Positions 1-5,101 of a DNA stretch of 5,161 nucleotides are shown in pieces. The stretch lies in assembly GCA_038211965.1 (NCBI GenBank), contig JBBQVB010000158.1, positions 1 to 5,161 on the forward strand, given 5' to 3'. Source of the DNA: Glacieibacterium sp038211965 (GTDB lineage Bacteria; Pseudomonadota; Alphaproteobacteria; Sphingomonadales; Sphingomonadaceae). Positions within the stretch are counted from its first letter, which is position 1. The number at the start of each line of letters is the position of its first letter. Under the pieces are notes generated by a model. It ran no database searches and was not told the DNA's origin. It saw nothing but the letters and a program-made list of their open reading frames with translations. The position numbers were made by a program, and so were the translations under genes.

Positions 1-12
1 GCCACGCGCGGC

Positions 13-324
13 TTAGGGTCCGGCGGCATCGGCCTCGTCGGCGACGGCAGGCAACGCGCCACAGACGTCGGCGACCATCATCGCCATGTTGGCGACATCC
101 GCCGCCTCCTTCGCCACCGCCGCGATTGCGGCGTCTGAGAACGGTGCGTTCTTCGGCCGAGTCGCATACATCGATGTCGCAGCCAGTAGATCGCCCGCCT
201 CCACGACGACGCGCCTAGCGAGCAGAATCGACAAATCGCCCTTCCACCCCGGTCGATGATCATTGATGCGCAGCTCGCGCTCCATGAACTGCGCGAACGC
301 CACCACCTCCGGTCGAAGTTTCAT
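13..324 (-). CDS. MazG-like nucleotide pyrophosphohydrolase-type small protein
   Basis: A 103-residue protein starting at the ATG that overlaps the methyltransferase stop (ATGA, 321-324). A GGAGGG ribosome-binding site lies 9 bases upstream, one of the strongest in the window. The pattern FAQFMERELRINDH (residues 10-23), a tryptophan at 27, a helix around 31-50, then EAADVANMAMM (73-83) resembles small phage and bacterial MazG-like proteins. That superfamily hydrolyses nucleoside triphosphates to monophosphate and pyrophosphate, using Mg held by an ExxE...ExxD four-helix motif. Here the second half is intact (E73, D76), but the first half reads E42-A-G-D45 instead of ExxE. It is the last complete gene of the run, ends in TAA, and could adjust nucleotide pools during phage replication. 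The family call is from remembered pattern. Whether it is active is uncertain because of the altered acidic residue. The ORF is open further upstream, but that part only shadows the methyltransferase gene. Confidence 0.8.
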   Translation of the reverse strand: MKLRPEVVAFAQFMERELRINDHRPGWKGDLSILLARRVVVEAGDLLAATSMYATRPKNAPFSDAAIAAVAKEAADVANMAMMVADVCGALPAVADEADAAGP

Positions 325-944
325 GCGCTCATGCCCTCCAGTGCATCGAACAGCCCGGCGCGCACCACGACGGTGCCGAGCTTGTGGAGCGGGCGGTAGA
401 TCGTCTCGCCGCGCCTTGTGTTGTCCCACACGCACCACATCGCCTCCATCGTCGGCGCGCCCAGGCCGAGGAAGTCGGGCCGCCACGTCATCGGGTAGAC
501 GATGCTCGGGGGATGGTTGACGAAGGTCGGGACGCGCCCGGCAGCGTGCCAGAACGTCGATTTGAGCAGCAGGCACAGGTACGGCACCCGCATCGTCGCC
601 AGCGCGTGAACAATGAATTTCTCGGCGATGTTGAACGGGGGATTAGTCACGATCGCCGTCGCGCCGTCGAGCAGTGCCGACTGAGACAGGAAGTCGACCC
701 CGCCCGCGCAATCGCCGCGCGCGACCAGGTCGGTGGAGACGACGGTCGATACCCGCGCGAGCTCGCGCACCATCGCGCCCTCGCCACACGCCGGTTCCCA
801 AATGACCGCGTGCCGCGCGAGCCACGCCTGCTCGGCGGCGATCATCGCCCGCGTCGCCTCCGCCGGCGTCGGATAATAATCGTCGGCCTTGCGAACCCGC
901 CCGCTCGCCGAACTTCCCGACATCGATGCACCGATGCCGCTCAT
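321..944 (-). CDS. Phage-type DNA N6-adenine methyltransferase (orphan)
   Basis: A 207-residue protein that would transfer a methyl group from S-adenosylmethionine to adenine in DNA. The order of motifs is visible: DDYYPTPAEATRAMI (21-35), the amino-terminal signature of this phage group; WEPACGEGAMV (49-59), the glycine-rich SAM-binding motif I; TDL (71-73) and VDFL (83-86), the following strand and acidic segment; and TNPPF (100-104), the catalytic motif IV with the NPPF typical of N6-adenine enzymes. A conserved-looking WCVWD segment lies near the C-terminus. The length fits small phage methyltransferases. I chose the ATG at 944 because it overlaps the stop of the ASCH-like gene (ATGA). 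A second in-frame ATG at 923 would remove seven residues. No restriction endonuclease gene is next to it, so it looks like an orphan enzyme, perhaps shielding phage DNA from host restriction or marking it for regulation. The recognition sequence cannot be predicted from this. Confidence 0.9.
   Translation of the reverse strand: MSGIGASMSGSSASGRVRKADDYYPTPAEATRAMIAAEQAWLARHAVIWEPACGEGAMVRELARVSTVVSTDLVARGDCAGGVDFLSQSALLDGATAIVTNPPFNIAEKFIVHALATMRVPYLCLLLKSTFWHAAGRVPTFVNHPPSIVYPMTWRPDFLGLGAPTMEAMWCVWDNTRRGETIYRPLHKLGTVVVRAGLFDALEGMSA
334..339 (-). promoter_or_regulatory. Ribosome-binding site of the MazG-like gene
   Basis: Read on the minus strand this is GGAGGG, 9 bases before the ATG at 324-322. 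It lies inside the last codons of the methyltransferase gene. It supports the start at 324 rather than the much longer upstream open frame. Confidence 0.75.
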
Positions 945-1447
945 GCGTCGATGTTCCGCTGCTCGACGGTGAAGGTCAGCGCGACCACGTCGGGACCTTC
1001 CGACCATGTCTCGCCGGACCTGTTGTGGAGCGACTGCCAAAGCACGGCGAAGGCACCGACCGCCGTGGGCGAGCTTTGATTAGGAGCGCCGCTCCACCAA
1101 CCGCCGGGCTGTTGCTGCACCCCTTCAGCGATCGCGTCGGACTCGCTGATGGAGCGCACCGGCTCGACGCGCACATCCGTCACTGTCAGCGTCAGACGCG
1201 ACGCCCAACGCGGCATATGGATCGACGGCTTCCAACGCATCTGGTCGCTCCCGACATCGGCGAGGTACTTCGCGCCGCGCGATGGGTCGCCGGAATGCAC
1301 CGGCCTGAACGACTTTCGCACGTACAGCCGGTCACCGACCTCGCACCGGCACAGCGGCGACGTTGCCAGCCGCCGCGTCTGTGTCTTCCGGCCCGCGATG
1401 AGCGCAACGACCATTGGCGCGGAGAATATGATCGGTCGGTCCCTCAC
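941..1447 (-). CDS. ASCH-like phage protein
   Basis: A 168-residue protein starting with GTG; the stop of the upstream gene and this start share one base (TAGTG). GGGGGGTGA lies 7 bases upstream, which supports the GTG over the later in-frame ATG at residue 12. Visible signatures are PMVVALIAGRKTQTRR (11-26), GDRLYVRKSF (38-47), RWKPSIHMPRWASRLTLTV (71-89), ISESDAIAEGV (100-110) and a tryptophan-containing helix, FAVLWQSLH (133-141). These match, from memory, the phage proteins with an ASCH-like fold, some of which are annotated as morphogenetic proteins. ASCH domains are PUA-like and thought to bind RNA or nucleotides; some have hydrolase activity. Relatives I recall have WVRETW where this one has YVRKSF, so an acidic residue may be replaced by K45. 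The exact role in phage is unknown. It sits directly before the methyltransferase with a 4-base overlap. Confidence 0.85.
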   Translation of the reverse strand: MRDRPIIFSAPMVVALIAGRKTQTRRLATSPLCRCEVGDRLYVRKSFRPVHSGDPSRGAKYLADVGSDQMRWKPSIHMPRWASRLTLTVTDVRVEPVRSISESDAIAEGVQQQPGGWWSGAPNQSSPTAVGAFAVLWQSLHNRSGETWSEGPDVVALTFTVEQRNIDA

Positions 1448-1737
1448 TAGACCGTCACCCCCCGAGCGCGCTCGGTCAGCGCGAGGCGGACGTCGAGGAT
1501 CGCGATCATGTGCGCGTTCATCGCCGCGCGGCTGCCGGGTGACGAGCATGCGTCGAGCAGATCGGCGAGCAGGAGGACGACCGCCAGCGACAGGATCGTC
1601 GCCGACAGATCGGGCACGATCCCGTCGGCCAACATCGCCGCCTGCGCCGCCGCGACATGCGCGTTCAACCCCGGCCGCAGATCGGCAACGCGCGCGCTGA
1701 CGGCGGCGAGAACGGCGGGATCGACGCCGCCGGTCAC
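1447..1737 (-). CDS. Small helical protein of unknown function (96 aa)
   Basis: A 96-residue protein that I do not recognise. The GTG start at 1737 overlaps the stop of the 360-residue gene (GTGA, 1734-1737). GGAGG lies 4 bases upstream, which is short but usable. The sequence is alanine- and leucine-rich and predicted by eye to be almost all helix. Residues 45-63 form a strongly hydrophobic stretch (SATILSLAVVLLLADLLDA), but two aspartates within it make a buried core helix more likely than a membrane segment. Two similar short motifs, LNAH (24-27) and MNAH (73-76), begin the helices on either side of this stretch and may reflect a pseudo-symmetric helical bundle. It ends in TAG, sharing its last base with the GTG of the ASCH-like gene. 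The longer upstream ATG start at 1794 would overlap the preceding gene by about 60 bases and is less likely. Confidence 0.7.
   Translation of the reverse strand: MTGGVDPAVLAAVSARVADLRPGLNAHVAAAQAAMLADGIVPDLSATILSLAVVLLLADLLDACSSPGSRAAMNAHMIAILDVRLALTERARGVTV
1455..1463 (-). promoter_or_regulatory. Ribosome-binding site of the ASCH-like gene
   Basis: On the minus strand this reads GGGGGGTGA, close to the full anti-16S complement, 7 bases before the GTG at 1447-1445. It decides the GTG start of the ASCH-like gene. The bases also encode the end of the 96-residue upstream gene. Confidence 0.65.
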
Positions 1738-2816
1738 GCTGCCTCCGCCAGCGCCAACGCGGCGACGTCGAGCGCCGCGCACTTCCGCGCGCACTCGGCG
1801 TCGATCGCCGCCTTTGCCGCCGTCGCGTCCGCCGCGATCCGCTGGCGGACGACATCGAGCGTCGTGATCGCAGCGGCGTAGCTGTCGCCGCCAATCGCCG
1901 CTGGCACTTCTACACCATCGGGATGAGCGGCACGGTCATCGACCCCGACCGCCGCGACATGCGCGATCGCGTCCGCGAGCGGGACCGCAGTCACGACTGC
2001 CGCCGCCGACGGCGGCGTGGTGTCGGGATCGACCGGAGGTTCGGCGGCGCGCGCCGCCAGCGCGTCACCGACGTCGTGGCATTCGGGGTCTGGCTGTTCG
2101 GGTTCGGCTTCCTCGCTCGCGTCGCGCGGCGGCCATGCGGCGGCGGGGACTGTGGCGACCGCAGCCGTTACCGCCACGGGCAGCGCGCCATCGGTCAGTA
2201 ATTCACGACGCAGCCGCGCGCCCGTCTCGCCGTACAGCGCCCCCAGCAAACCCGACGAAATCGGGCTATGTCCACTCTGCCAGTTCGACAGGCTCGACGC
2301 GCTCGCAAAGCCCAGTCGCCGCGCCGCGCCGGTCACGGTCCCTGCCGCTGCGATGACCCGCGCGAGGTCGACGAGGACGCGCGCCTTCGTCAGCCCCCGC
2401 CGGGCGAGGATCGCCGCTTCATGATGATTGACCACCGTCATCGCATCCTCCCGCCTTGCCGCGGCGATTCGGTCGCCGCCCCCGGAAACCTTGTCCGCCG
2501 CCGCGATCAGCGCGGCGTCGTCGACGTGCCCAGCCAAGCCGGTGCAGACCCACAGATGCGCCGCGCCGCCGACGACCGACGCGCGGTACACCGTCCGTCC
2601 ACGTTGCTGGAGAATGCGCCGCGCCTGTTCGGCGGGGTCGGTGGCCCGGTGGTGCGCGGCGGCCTTGGCCGCTTCTTTTTTCGCCGCGAGCGCCGCGCGC
2701 GATCGTTCGACCCCGGTCGTGGCGCGCGTCACCGGCAGCGGGTCGGTCAAACCGTTGGCCTGTCGCCACCGCTCCGCCTGCGTCTGCGCTGGGCCTTTGG
2801 TTGACGAACTACTCAC
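1734..2816 (-). CDS. Multidomain helix-turn-helix protein (360 aa), possibly a fusion of two cistrons
   Basis: A 360-residue reading frame, starting with a GTG that overlaps the previous stop (GTGA, 2813-2816). Four regions can be seen. Residues 1-60 are polar and lysine/alanine-rich. Residues 61-112 form a small domain (ARRILQQRGRTVYRASVVGG and a following strand, then DDAALIAAADKV) like short unknown proteins I recall from alphaproteobacterial elements. Residues 126-206 begin with Met and hold a likely helix-turn-helix, GTVTGAARRLGFASASSLSNW (159-179). Residues 207-311 are an alanine-, proline- and acid-rich linker, followed by a charged helix (312-360) with a CARKC motif (342-346). It is probably DNA-binding. 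Met126 is preceded by a strong ribosome-binding site, so a separate 235-residue product is possible, and the N-terminal quarter may once have been its own gene. Function is not known. Confidence 0.7.
   Translation of the reverse strand: MSSSSTKGPAQTQAERWRQANGLTDPLPVTRATTGVERSRAALAAKKEAAKAAAHHRATDPAEQARRILQQRGRTVYRASVVGGAAHLWVCTGLAGHVDDAALIAAADKVSGGGDRIAAARREDAMTVVNHHEAAILARRGLTKARVLVDLARVIAAAGTVTGAARRLGFASASSLSNWQSGHSPISSGLLGALYGETGARLRRELLTDGALPVAVTAAVATVPAAAWPPRDASEEAEPEQPDPECHDVGDALAARAAEPPVDPDTTPPSAAAVVTAVPLADAIAHVAAVGVDDRAAHPDGVEVPAAIGGDSYAAAITTLDVVRQRIAADATAAKAAIDAECARKCAALDVAALALAEAA
2439..2452 (-). promoter_or_regulatory. Strong internal ribosome-binding site and ATG within the 360-residue frame
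   Basis: On the minus strand, GGGAGG is followed by five bases and the ATG at 2441-2439, in frame with the 360-residue gene at residue 126. It is as strong as any ribosome-binding site in the window and better than the one at the frame's own GTG start. Initiation here would give a 235-residue protein with the helix-turn-helix near its N-terminus. The ATG is followed by A, so an ATGA is present, as at most gene junctions here; the TGA is in another frame. Confidence 0.55.
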
Positions 2817-3124
2817 CGCTGCCCCGCCGCGATCGGCGCGGCCCGCCACTGCGCGTGGACCTTGCGGAGCAAGCGCTCGTTGTCCTCGCTCGCATCGTCG
2901 AGCGCCTCGCCGATCGTGCCGATCACCCAAGTCGCCGCGTCGAGCGCGGCCTCCACTTCGGTGATCCGCGCAAACGCAGGTTGCCGCAGCGCATCGGCAG
3001 CGCCGCGCGCGGCGACGATTTCACTAGCCTGATCGCGCATCGCGGCGATCCGTCGCGCGAGGACGATGAACGCCGCCAGCAACACCAGCAGCGCGCCGAA
3101 CAGGAAAATGGTCAGCGCCATCAT
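2813..3124 (-). CDS. Single-pass membrane protein of unknown function (103 aa)
   Basis: A 103-residue protein starting at an ATG (a double ATG) that overlaps the preceding stop (ATGA, 3121-3124). No clear ribosome-binding site precedes it, so translation is probably coupled to the gene before. Residues 4-23 are a clean hydrophobic stretch (LTIFLFGALLVLLAAFIVLA), followed at once by RR, then a soluble, mostly helical, acid-rich domain (about 53-95). The positive residues after the segment predict that the C-terminal domain faces the cytoplasm, making it an anchored inner-membrane protein rather than a secreted one. The layout is superficially like Rz-type spanins or holins, but the place in an early operon without lysis genes and the predicted cytoplasmic tail argue against this. 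I do not recognise the family. Confidence 0.75.
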   Translation of the reverse strand: MMALTIFLFGALLVLLAAFIVLARRIAAMRDQASEIVAARGAADALRQPAFARITEVEAALDAATWVIGTIGEALDDASEDNERLLRKVHAQWRAAPIAAGQR

Positions 3125-3408
3125 GCGAGGTCGGCACGCCGCGTCCACGCTGGCAGCGGCGCCGGATCGGTCAGCGCCGCCAGCGCGGAACGCGACACGA
3201 CGAACGCCGACACCCGCGCGTGTTCGGCGTGCTCGACCCATTCGGTCAAAGCGTCGACGACGGTCAGCCATGCCTGCGACAGGCCCTCCAGCGGCGTTGC
3301 GTCGATCACCCGGCGGGCGACGGCGACATCGTCGAACGTCGGCGCGATCGTCGCGCGCACGACGACGACGTGGAGGTCGCCGCACCAGGCTAGAAGCGCA
3401 TCGTTCAC
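3121..3408 (-). CDS. Small protein of unknown function (95 aa)
   Basis: A 95-residue protein whose GTG start overlaps the stop of the preceding gene (GTGA, 3405-3408). The sequence has a hydrophobic strand, HVVVVRATIAP (13-23), then alternating helices, including AWLTVVDALTEWVEHAEHA (46-64), and a final segment rich in Ala, Pro and Arg. No signal peptide, membrane segment or catalytic motif is visible. It looks like a compact alpha/beta domain. I do not recognise it. The same frame continues upstream to an ATG at 3582, but that extension lies wholly inside the neighbouring 140-residue gene and has the composition of a shadow frame, so the GTG is preferred. Confidence 0.7.
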   Translation of the reverse strand: MNDALLAWCGDLHVVVVRATIAPTFDDVAVARRVIDATPLEGLSQAWLTVVDALTEWVEHAEHARVSAFVVSRSALAALTDPAPLPAWTRRADLA

Positions 3409-3827
3409 CCCCACGGCTGCACCCGCGTGTACGAATCGAGCCTGACCGTTCCGGCAATCGTCGGTGGTGGTATGACTGCGACCGGTGGCGGCGCGACCGG
3501 CAGCGGGCCGAGCGCCGGAAACCGCTTCGGGCACGGGCGCGTCGTTCGCGACACGAGATAATCGAACGGGTAATCGAGACACCCGTCGGGACGCACCGCG
3601 CGCCGCTGCAGCGTGACGACAAGCCCATGGTCGGCGAGTTCGCGCATCCGCGCGGCGACGCCGGGTCCGGCAGCGGTGCTCGCGCTAACGCCGAAGCCGT
3701 AGACGCGCGTAGCCCCAGGCTGCGCCGCCGCCACCCACCCGTCGAAGTCATCGACCGACCAGCGCGCGCGGAAGCGGTCGACCATCGCCGCCGTCGACGT
3801 CCGCGTCGGTGCTCCCGTCGTCGTCAT
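3405..3827 (-). CDS. Putative winged-helix-like small protein (140 aa)
   Basis: A 140-residue protein starting at an ATG overlapping the CII-like gene's stop (ATGA, 3824-3827), with GGGG 8 bases upstream. A second in-frame Met is at residue 15. The segment GVAARMRELADHGLVVTLQRR (56-76), followed by a short loop and LDYPFDYLVSR (84-94), reads like the recognition helix and wing of small winged-helix proteins; this is a pattern impression, not a firm family match. Residues 108-123 are proline-rich (PLPVAPPPVAVIPPPT) and probably form a flexible linker to a short C-terminal tail. It follows another likely regulator in the operon, which fits a role in DNA binding. Alternative: an unrelated small phage protein of unknown function. 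Confidence 0.7.
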   Translation of the reverse strand: MTTTGAPTRTSTAAMVDRFRARWSVDDFDGWVAAAQPGATRVYGFGVSASTAAGPGVAARMRELADHGLVVTLQRRAVRPDGCLDYPFDYLVSRTTRPCPKRFPALGPLPVAPPPVAVIPPPTIAGTVRLDSYTRVQPWG

Positions 3828-4306
3828 TCGATATCCCCATCGTCGTCGAGCGCCGCGTTGACCGCGACGAGCGCGGCGATCGCCTCACCCACTTCGTGAC
3901 GCAGGTCGCCACGCTCGCGCGGCGACAGCGCCCGCGTTGTCGCCGTCGTCGCCGCCCCGGCGAGGCGCGCGACGACGTCGCCCGCCTCTTTCGCGACGCA
4001 GCGGATATGATCGAGCCAAACCGTCCCCGGCGTACGCCCGGCAGGGAGTGGCACGAGGCCGAACCCCTGTGCCAACGCCAGCGCACGGGTAACGTGCGGA
4101 TGACCGGGCAAGCCGACAGTGACTGATTCAAGGTCGACGACGACGTCGACGGGCATGAACGACAGGTGGTTGACGTTGCCGTAATCGCTGAGCTTCTGCT
4201 GGACGACGCGCGTCATCAGCGCCGACGCTTCGCCGCCGCCGCCGGCACGGACCAGATCGCGCGTTGCGATCTTGATACTCTGCCGCGCGGGCGCCAGCGC
4301 CGTCAT
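3824..4306 (-). CDS. Phage regulatory protein, CII-like
   Basis: A 160-residue protein, start ATG overlapping the previous stop (ATGA, 4303-4306), with GGTGA about 5 bases upstream. Residues 11-45 look like a helix-turn-helix: IKIATRDLVRAGGGGEASAL, then a second helix VVQQKLSDYGN (34-44). These are followed by SFMPVDVVVDLESV (49-62) and HVTRALALAQGFGLVPLP (71-88). The order helix-turn-helix, then a PVDVVVDLE segment, then a domain ending in LVPLP matches phage proteins I recall from alphaproteobacteria and others, often annotated as phage regulatory protein of the CII type. Residues 125-160 form an acidic C-terminal helix with a DDDGD end. CII-like proteins bind DNA and help decide phage gene expression; whether this one activates or represses cannot be read here. 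The call is from remembered pattern, not from a search. Confidence 0.72.
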   Translation of the reverse strand: MTALAPARQSIKIATRDLVRAGGGGEASALMTRVVQQKLSDYGNVNHLSFMPVDVVVDLESVTVGLPGHPHVTRALALAQGFGLVPLPAGRTPGTVWLDHIRCVAKEAGDVVARLAGAATTATTRALSPRERGDLRHEVGEAIAALVAVNAALDDDGDIE

Positions 4307-4575
4307 CGGGTCACCGAGCGGGTAAAGTCCGCTTCGATACCCGATGACGACGTAACGACCGGGTCACTATGATCGGCAGAATGAGGATCACCAACAAGCG
4401 TCGCGTTCGTCATGCCCAACCGCGCGGGCCCGAAAACGGTGCCGAAAAGCGGTGCCGCCGCGCGGGGGAAGCGCGGCGGCACCTGGACGCGCCCAGGGGC
4501 AGACGGCACGTCGTTCGGAAACGCGGGATAAAGGGTCACGAAGCCGTCCGCCTCGATGTCGGCGGGGCGGGTCAT
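4303..4575 (-). CDS. Small protein of unknown function (90 aa)
   Basis: A 90-residue protein starting at an ATG overlapping the stop of the 128-residue gene (ATGA, 4572-4575). A weak purine-rich stretch lies upstream. The sequence is short on helix formers: it has a strand-like DGFVTLYPAFP (10-20), a proline-rich middle (24-43), a glycine/phenylalanine segment LFGTVFGPARLG (43-54), and a serine- and aspartate-rich tail (66-83). It is likely small and partly disordered. I do not recognise it. Codon third positions are strongly G/C here, in contrast to the gene just before it. The same frame has an ATG at 4614, but starting there would break the overlap pattern of the rest of the run. Confidence 0.65.
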   Translation of the reverse strand: MTRPADIEADGFVTLYPAFPNDVPSAPGRVQVPPRFPRAAAPLFGTVFGPARLGMTNATLVGDPHSADHSDPVVTSSSGIEADFTRSVTR

Positions 4576-4958
4576 ATCGCCGTCCACTCGGACGGTTGCC
4601 GGAACGCCCACCACCGGCCACGCTCGGCACGAGCAATCGCGGGGAGCGCCGAATGAAGATCATCGAAACACGCCGCTGTGTGCCTAAGGTGACAGCGATC
4701 AAGGACGGTGACCTCCCAACCCTGCTCGTCCAGTTCGACTCCGACGACGGTGAAACCGAGATCCGACTTTTCCTCCGGTCGGAAGAAGTCCAGAAATTTG
4801 GCGACGGTCTCGGCCATGGTCTCGCCCGACTCCGGGCCTTGTTCGGTGGGCGATAAAAACGTGAGTTGCGCCTCATCGCCCGGAAAACGCGCCGGGCAAA
4901 TGCGGACATGATGGTCCGTCGTTCGCCCCGTCAGCAGGTTGCGAAGAACGATCTTCAT
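4572..4958 (-). CDS. Protein of unknown function (128 aa)
   Basis: A 128-residue protein with 4-base overlaps at both ends (ATGA at 4955-4958 and 4572-4575). That double fit is the main reason to accept this strand, because a plus-strand ORF (4653-4856) with a good ribosome-binding site lies exactly opposite. Visible features are a basic N-terminal part (MKIVLRNLLTGR), an acidic central region with a helix (ETVAKFLDFFRPEEKSD, 50-66), a strand segment FTVVGVELDEQGWEVTVLD (69-87) and a final WW pair. No known motif is recognised. By hand count its third codon positions are about two-thirds G/C along the whole length, lower than in the following gene, so it may have come from another source. An in-frame ATG at 4988 exists, but starting there would overlap the previous gene by over 30 bases. 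Confidence 0.65.
   Translation of the reverse strand: MKIVLRNLLTGRTTDHHVRICPARFPGDEAQLTFLSPTEQGPESGETMAETVAKFLDFFRPEEKSDLGFTVVGVELDEQGWEVTVLDRCHLRHTAACFDDLHSALPAIARAERGRWWAFRQPSEWTAI
4653..4856 (+). CDS. Possible antisense ORF (67 aa), opposite the 128-residue gene
   Basis: This is the only plus-strand frame that looks like a gene. It starts with ATG 6 bases after GGGGAG, ends in TAA, and encodes a balanced, low-alanine sequence with a plausible strand-and-helix pattern (TLLVQFDSDDGETEIRLFLR, 23-42, then a helix). Its codons are in exact register with those of the minus-strand 128-residue gene, so each is the reverse complement of the other; first and third codon positions have equal G/C by hand count, and composition cannot separate them. 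Against it are its direction, opposite to every other gene, and the overlapping ends of the minus-strand frame. It may be a shadow, an antisense gene, or the real gene with the minus frame as shadow. I do not recognise a family. Confidence 0.25.
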   Translation: MKIIETRRCVPKVTAIKDGDLPTLLVQFDSDDGETEIRLFLRSEEVQKFGDGLGHGLARLRALFGGR

Positions 4959-5101
4959 GCCGGTTGCTCGCAGCGCCGTGGTAACCACGCGACGCTTCGA
5001 AACGGCCGATACTCAAACGACGCTCTTTCGTCGTCGGTCAGCACCGGCGGCGGGTTCATCGGCACCTTGACCACGAACGCGATGTTTTCGAGGTCGCTCA
5101 T
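4955..5101 (-). CDS. Microprotein of unknown function (48 aa)
   Basis: A 48-residue frame starting at an ATG that overlaps the upstream stop (ATGA, 5098-5101) and ending in a TGA that overlaps the next start (ATGA, 4955-4958). The sequence begins MSDLENIAFVVKVPMNPPP, continues with an acidic turn LTDDERASFEY (21-31) and ends in a basic tail containing WLPRRC. No signal or membrane segment is visible. Its length alone would make it doubtful; the overlaps on both sides and its place in an otherwise gapless run make it credible. Only a weak GAG precedes the start, so it is probably translated by coupling to the gene before. No function can be given. Confidence 0.6.
   Translation of the reverse strand: MSDLENIAFVVKVPMNPPPVLTDDERASFEYRPFRSVAWLPRRCEQPA

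Noticed and set aside
1..12. Possible GTG start of a further gene just after the MazG-like stop
   Set aside because: Only two codons would lie in the window, with no overlap or ribosome-binding site to judge it by.
325..576. Upstream extension of the MazG-like frame to an ATG at 576
   Set aside because: It lies inside the methyltransferase gene and is arginine- and proline-rich like a shadow frame. The ATG at 324 has GGAGGG and a 4-base overlap.
945..1040. Longer methyltransferase start at 1040
   Set aside because: The added residues are basic, have no resemblance to the family and overlap the ASCH-like gene. The family signature DDYYPTP begins just after the start at 944.
1448..1894. Extension of the ASCH-like frame to an ATG at 1894
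   Set aside because: The extra part is dominated by runs of arginine and serine, antisense-style composition, and overlaps two other genes. The GTG at 1447 with GGGGGGTGA is a better start.
1149..3445. Long plus-strand frames across the middle of the window
   Set aside because: They are rich in Arg, Pro and Ala, lack convincing starts and recognisable motifs, and mirror the minus-strand genes. Long stop-free shadows are normal at this G+C content.
3125..3751. Extension of the membrane-protein frame to an ATG at 3751
   Set aside because: The added 200 residues are arginine-rich and shadow two coupled genes. The membrane segment sits right after the ATG at 3124, as expected for a true N-terminus.
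4848..4881. Inverted repeat GGGCGAT / ATCGCCC with a 20-base gap, next to the plus-strand ORF stop
   Set aside because: The loop is long and no T-run follows on either strand. It lies within a minus-strand gene, so a terminator is not supported.
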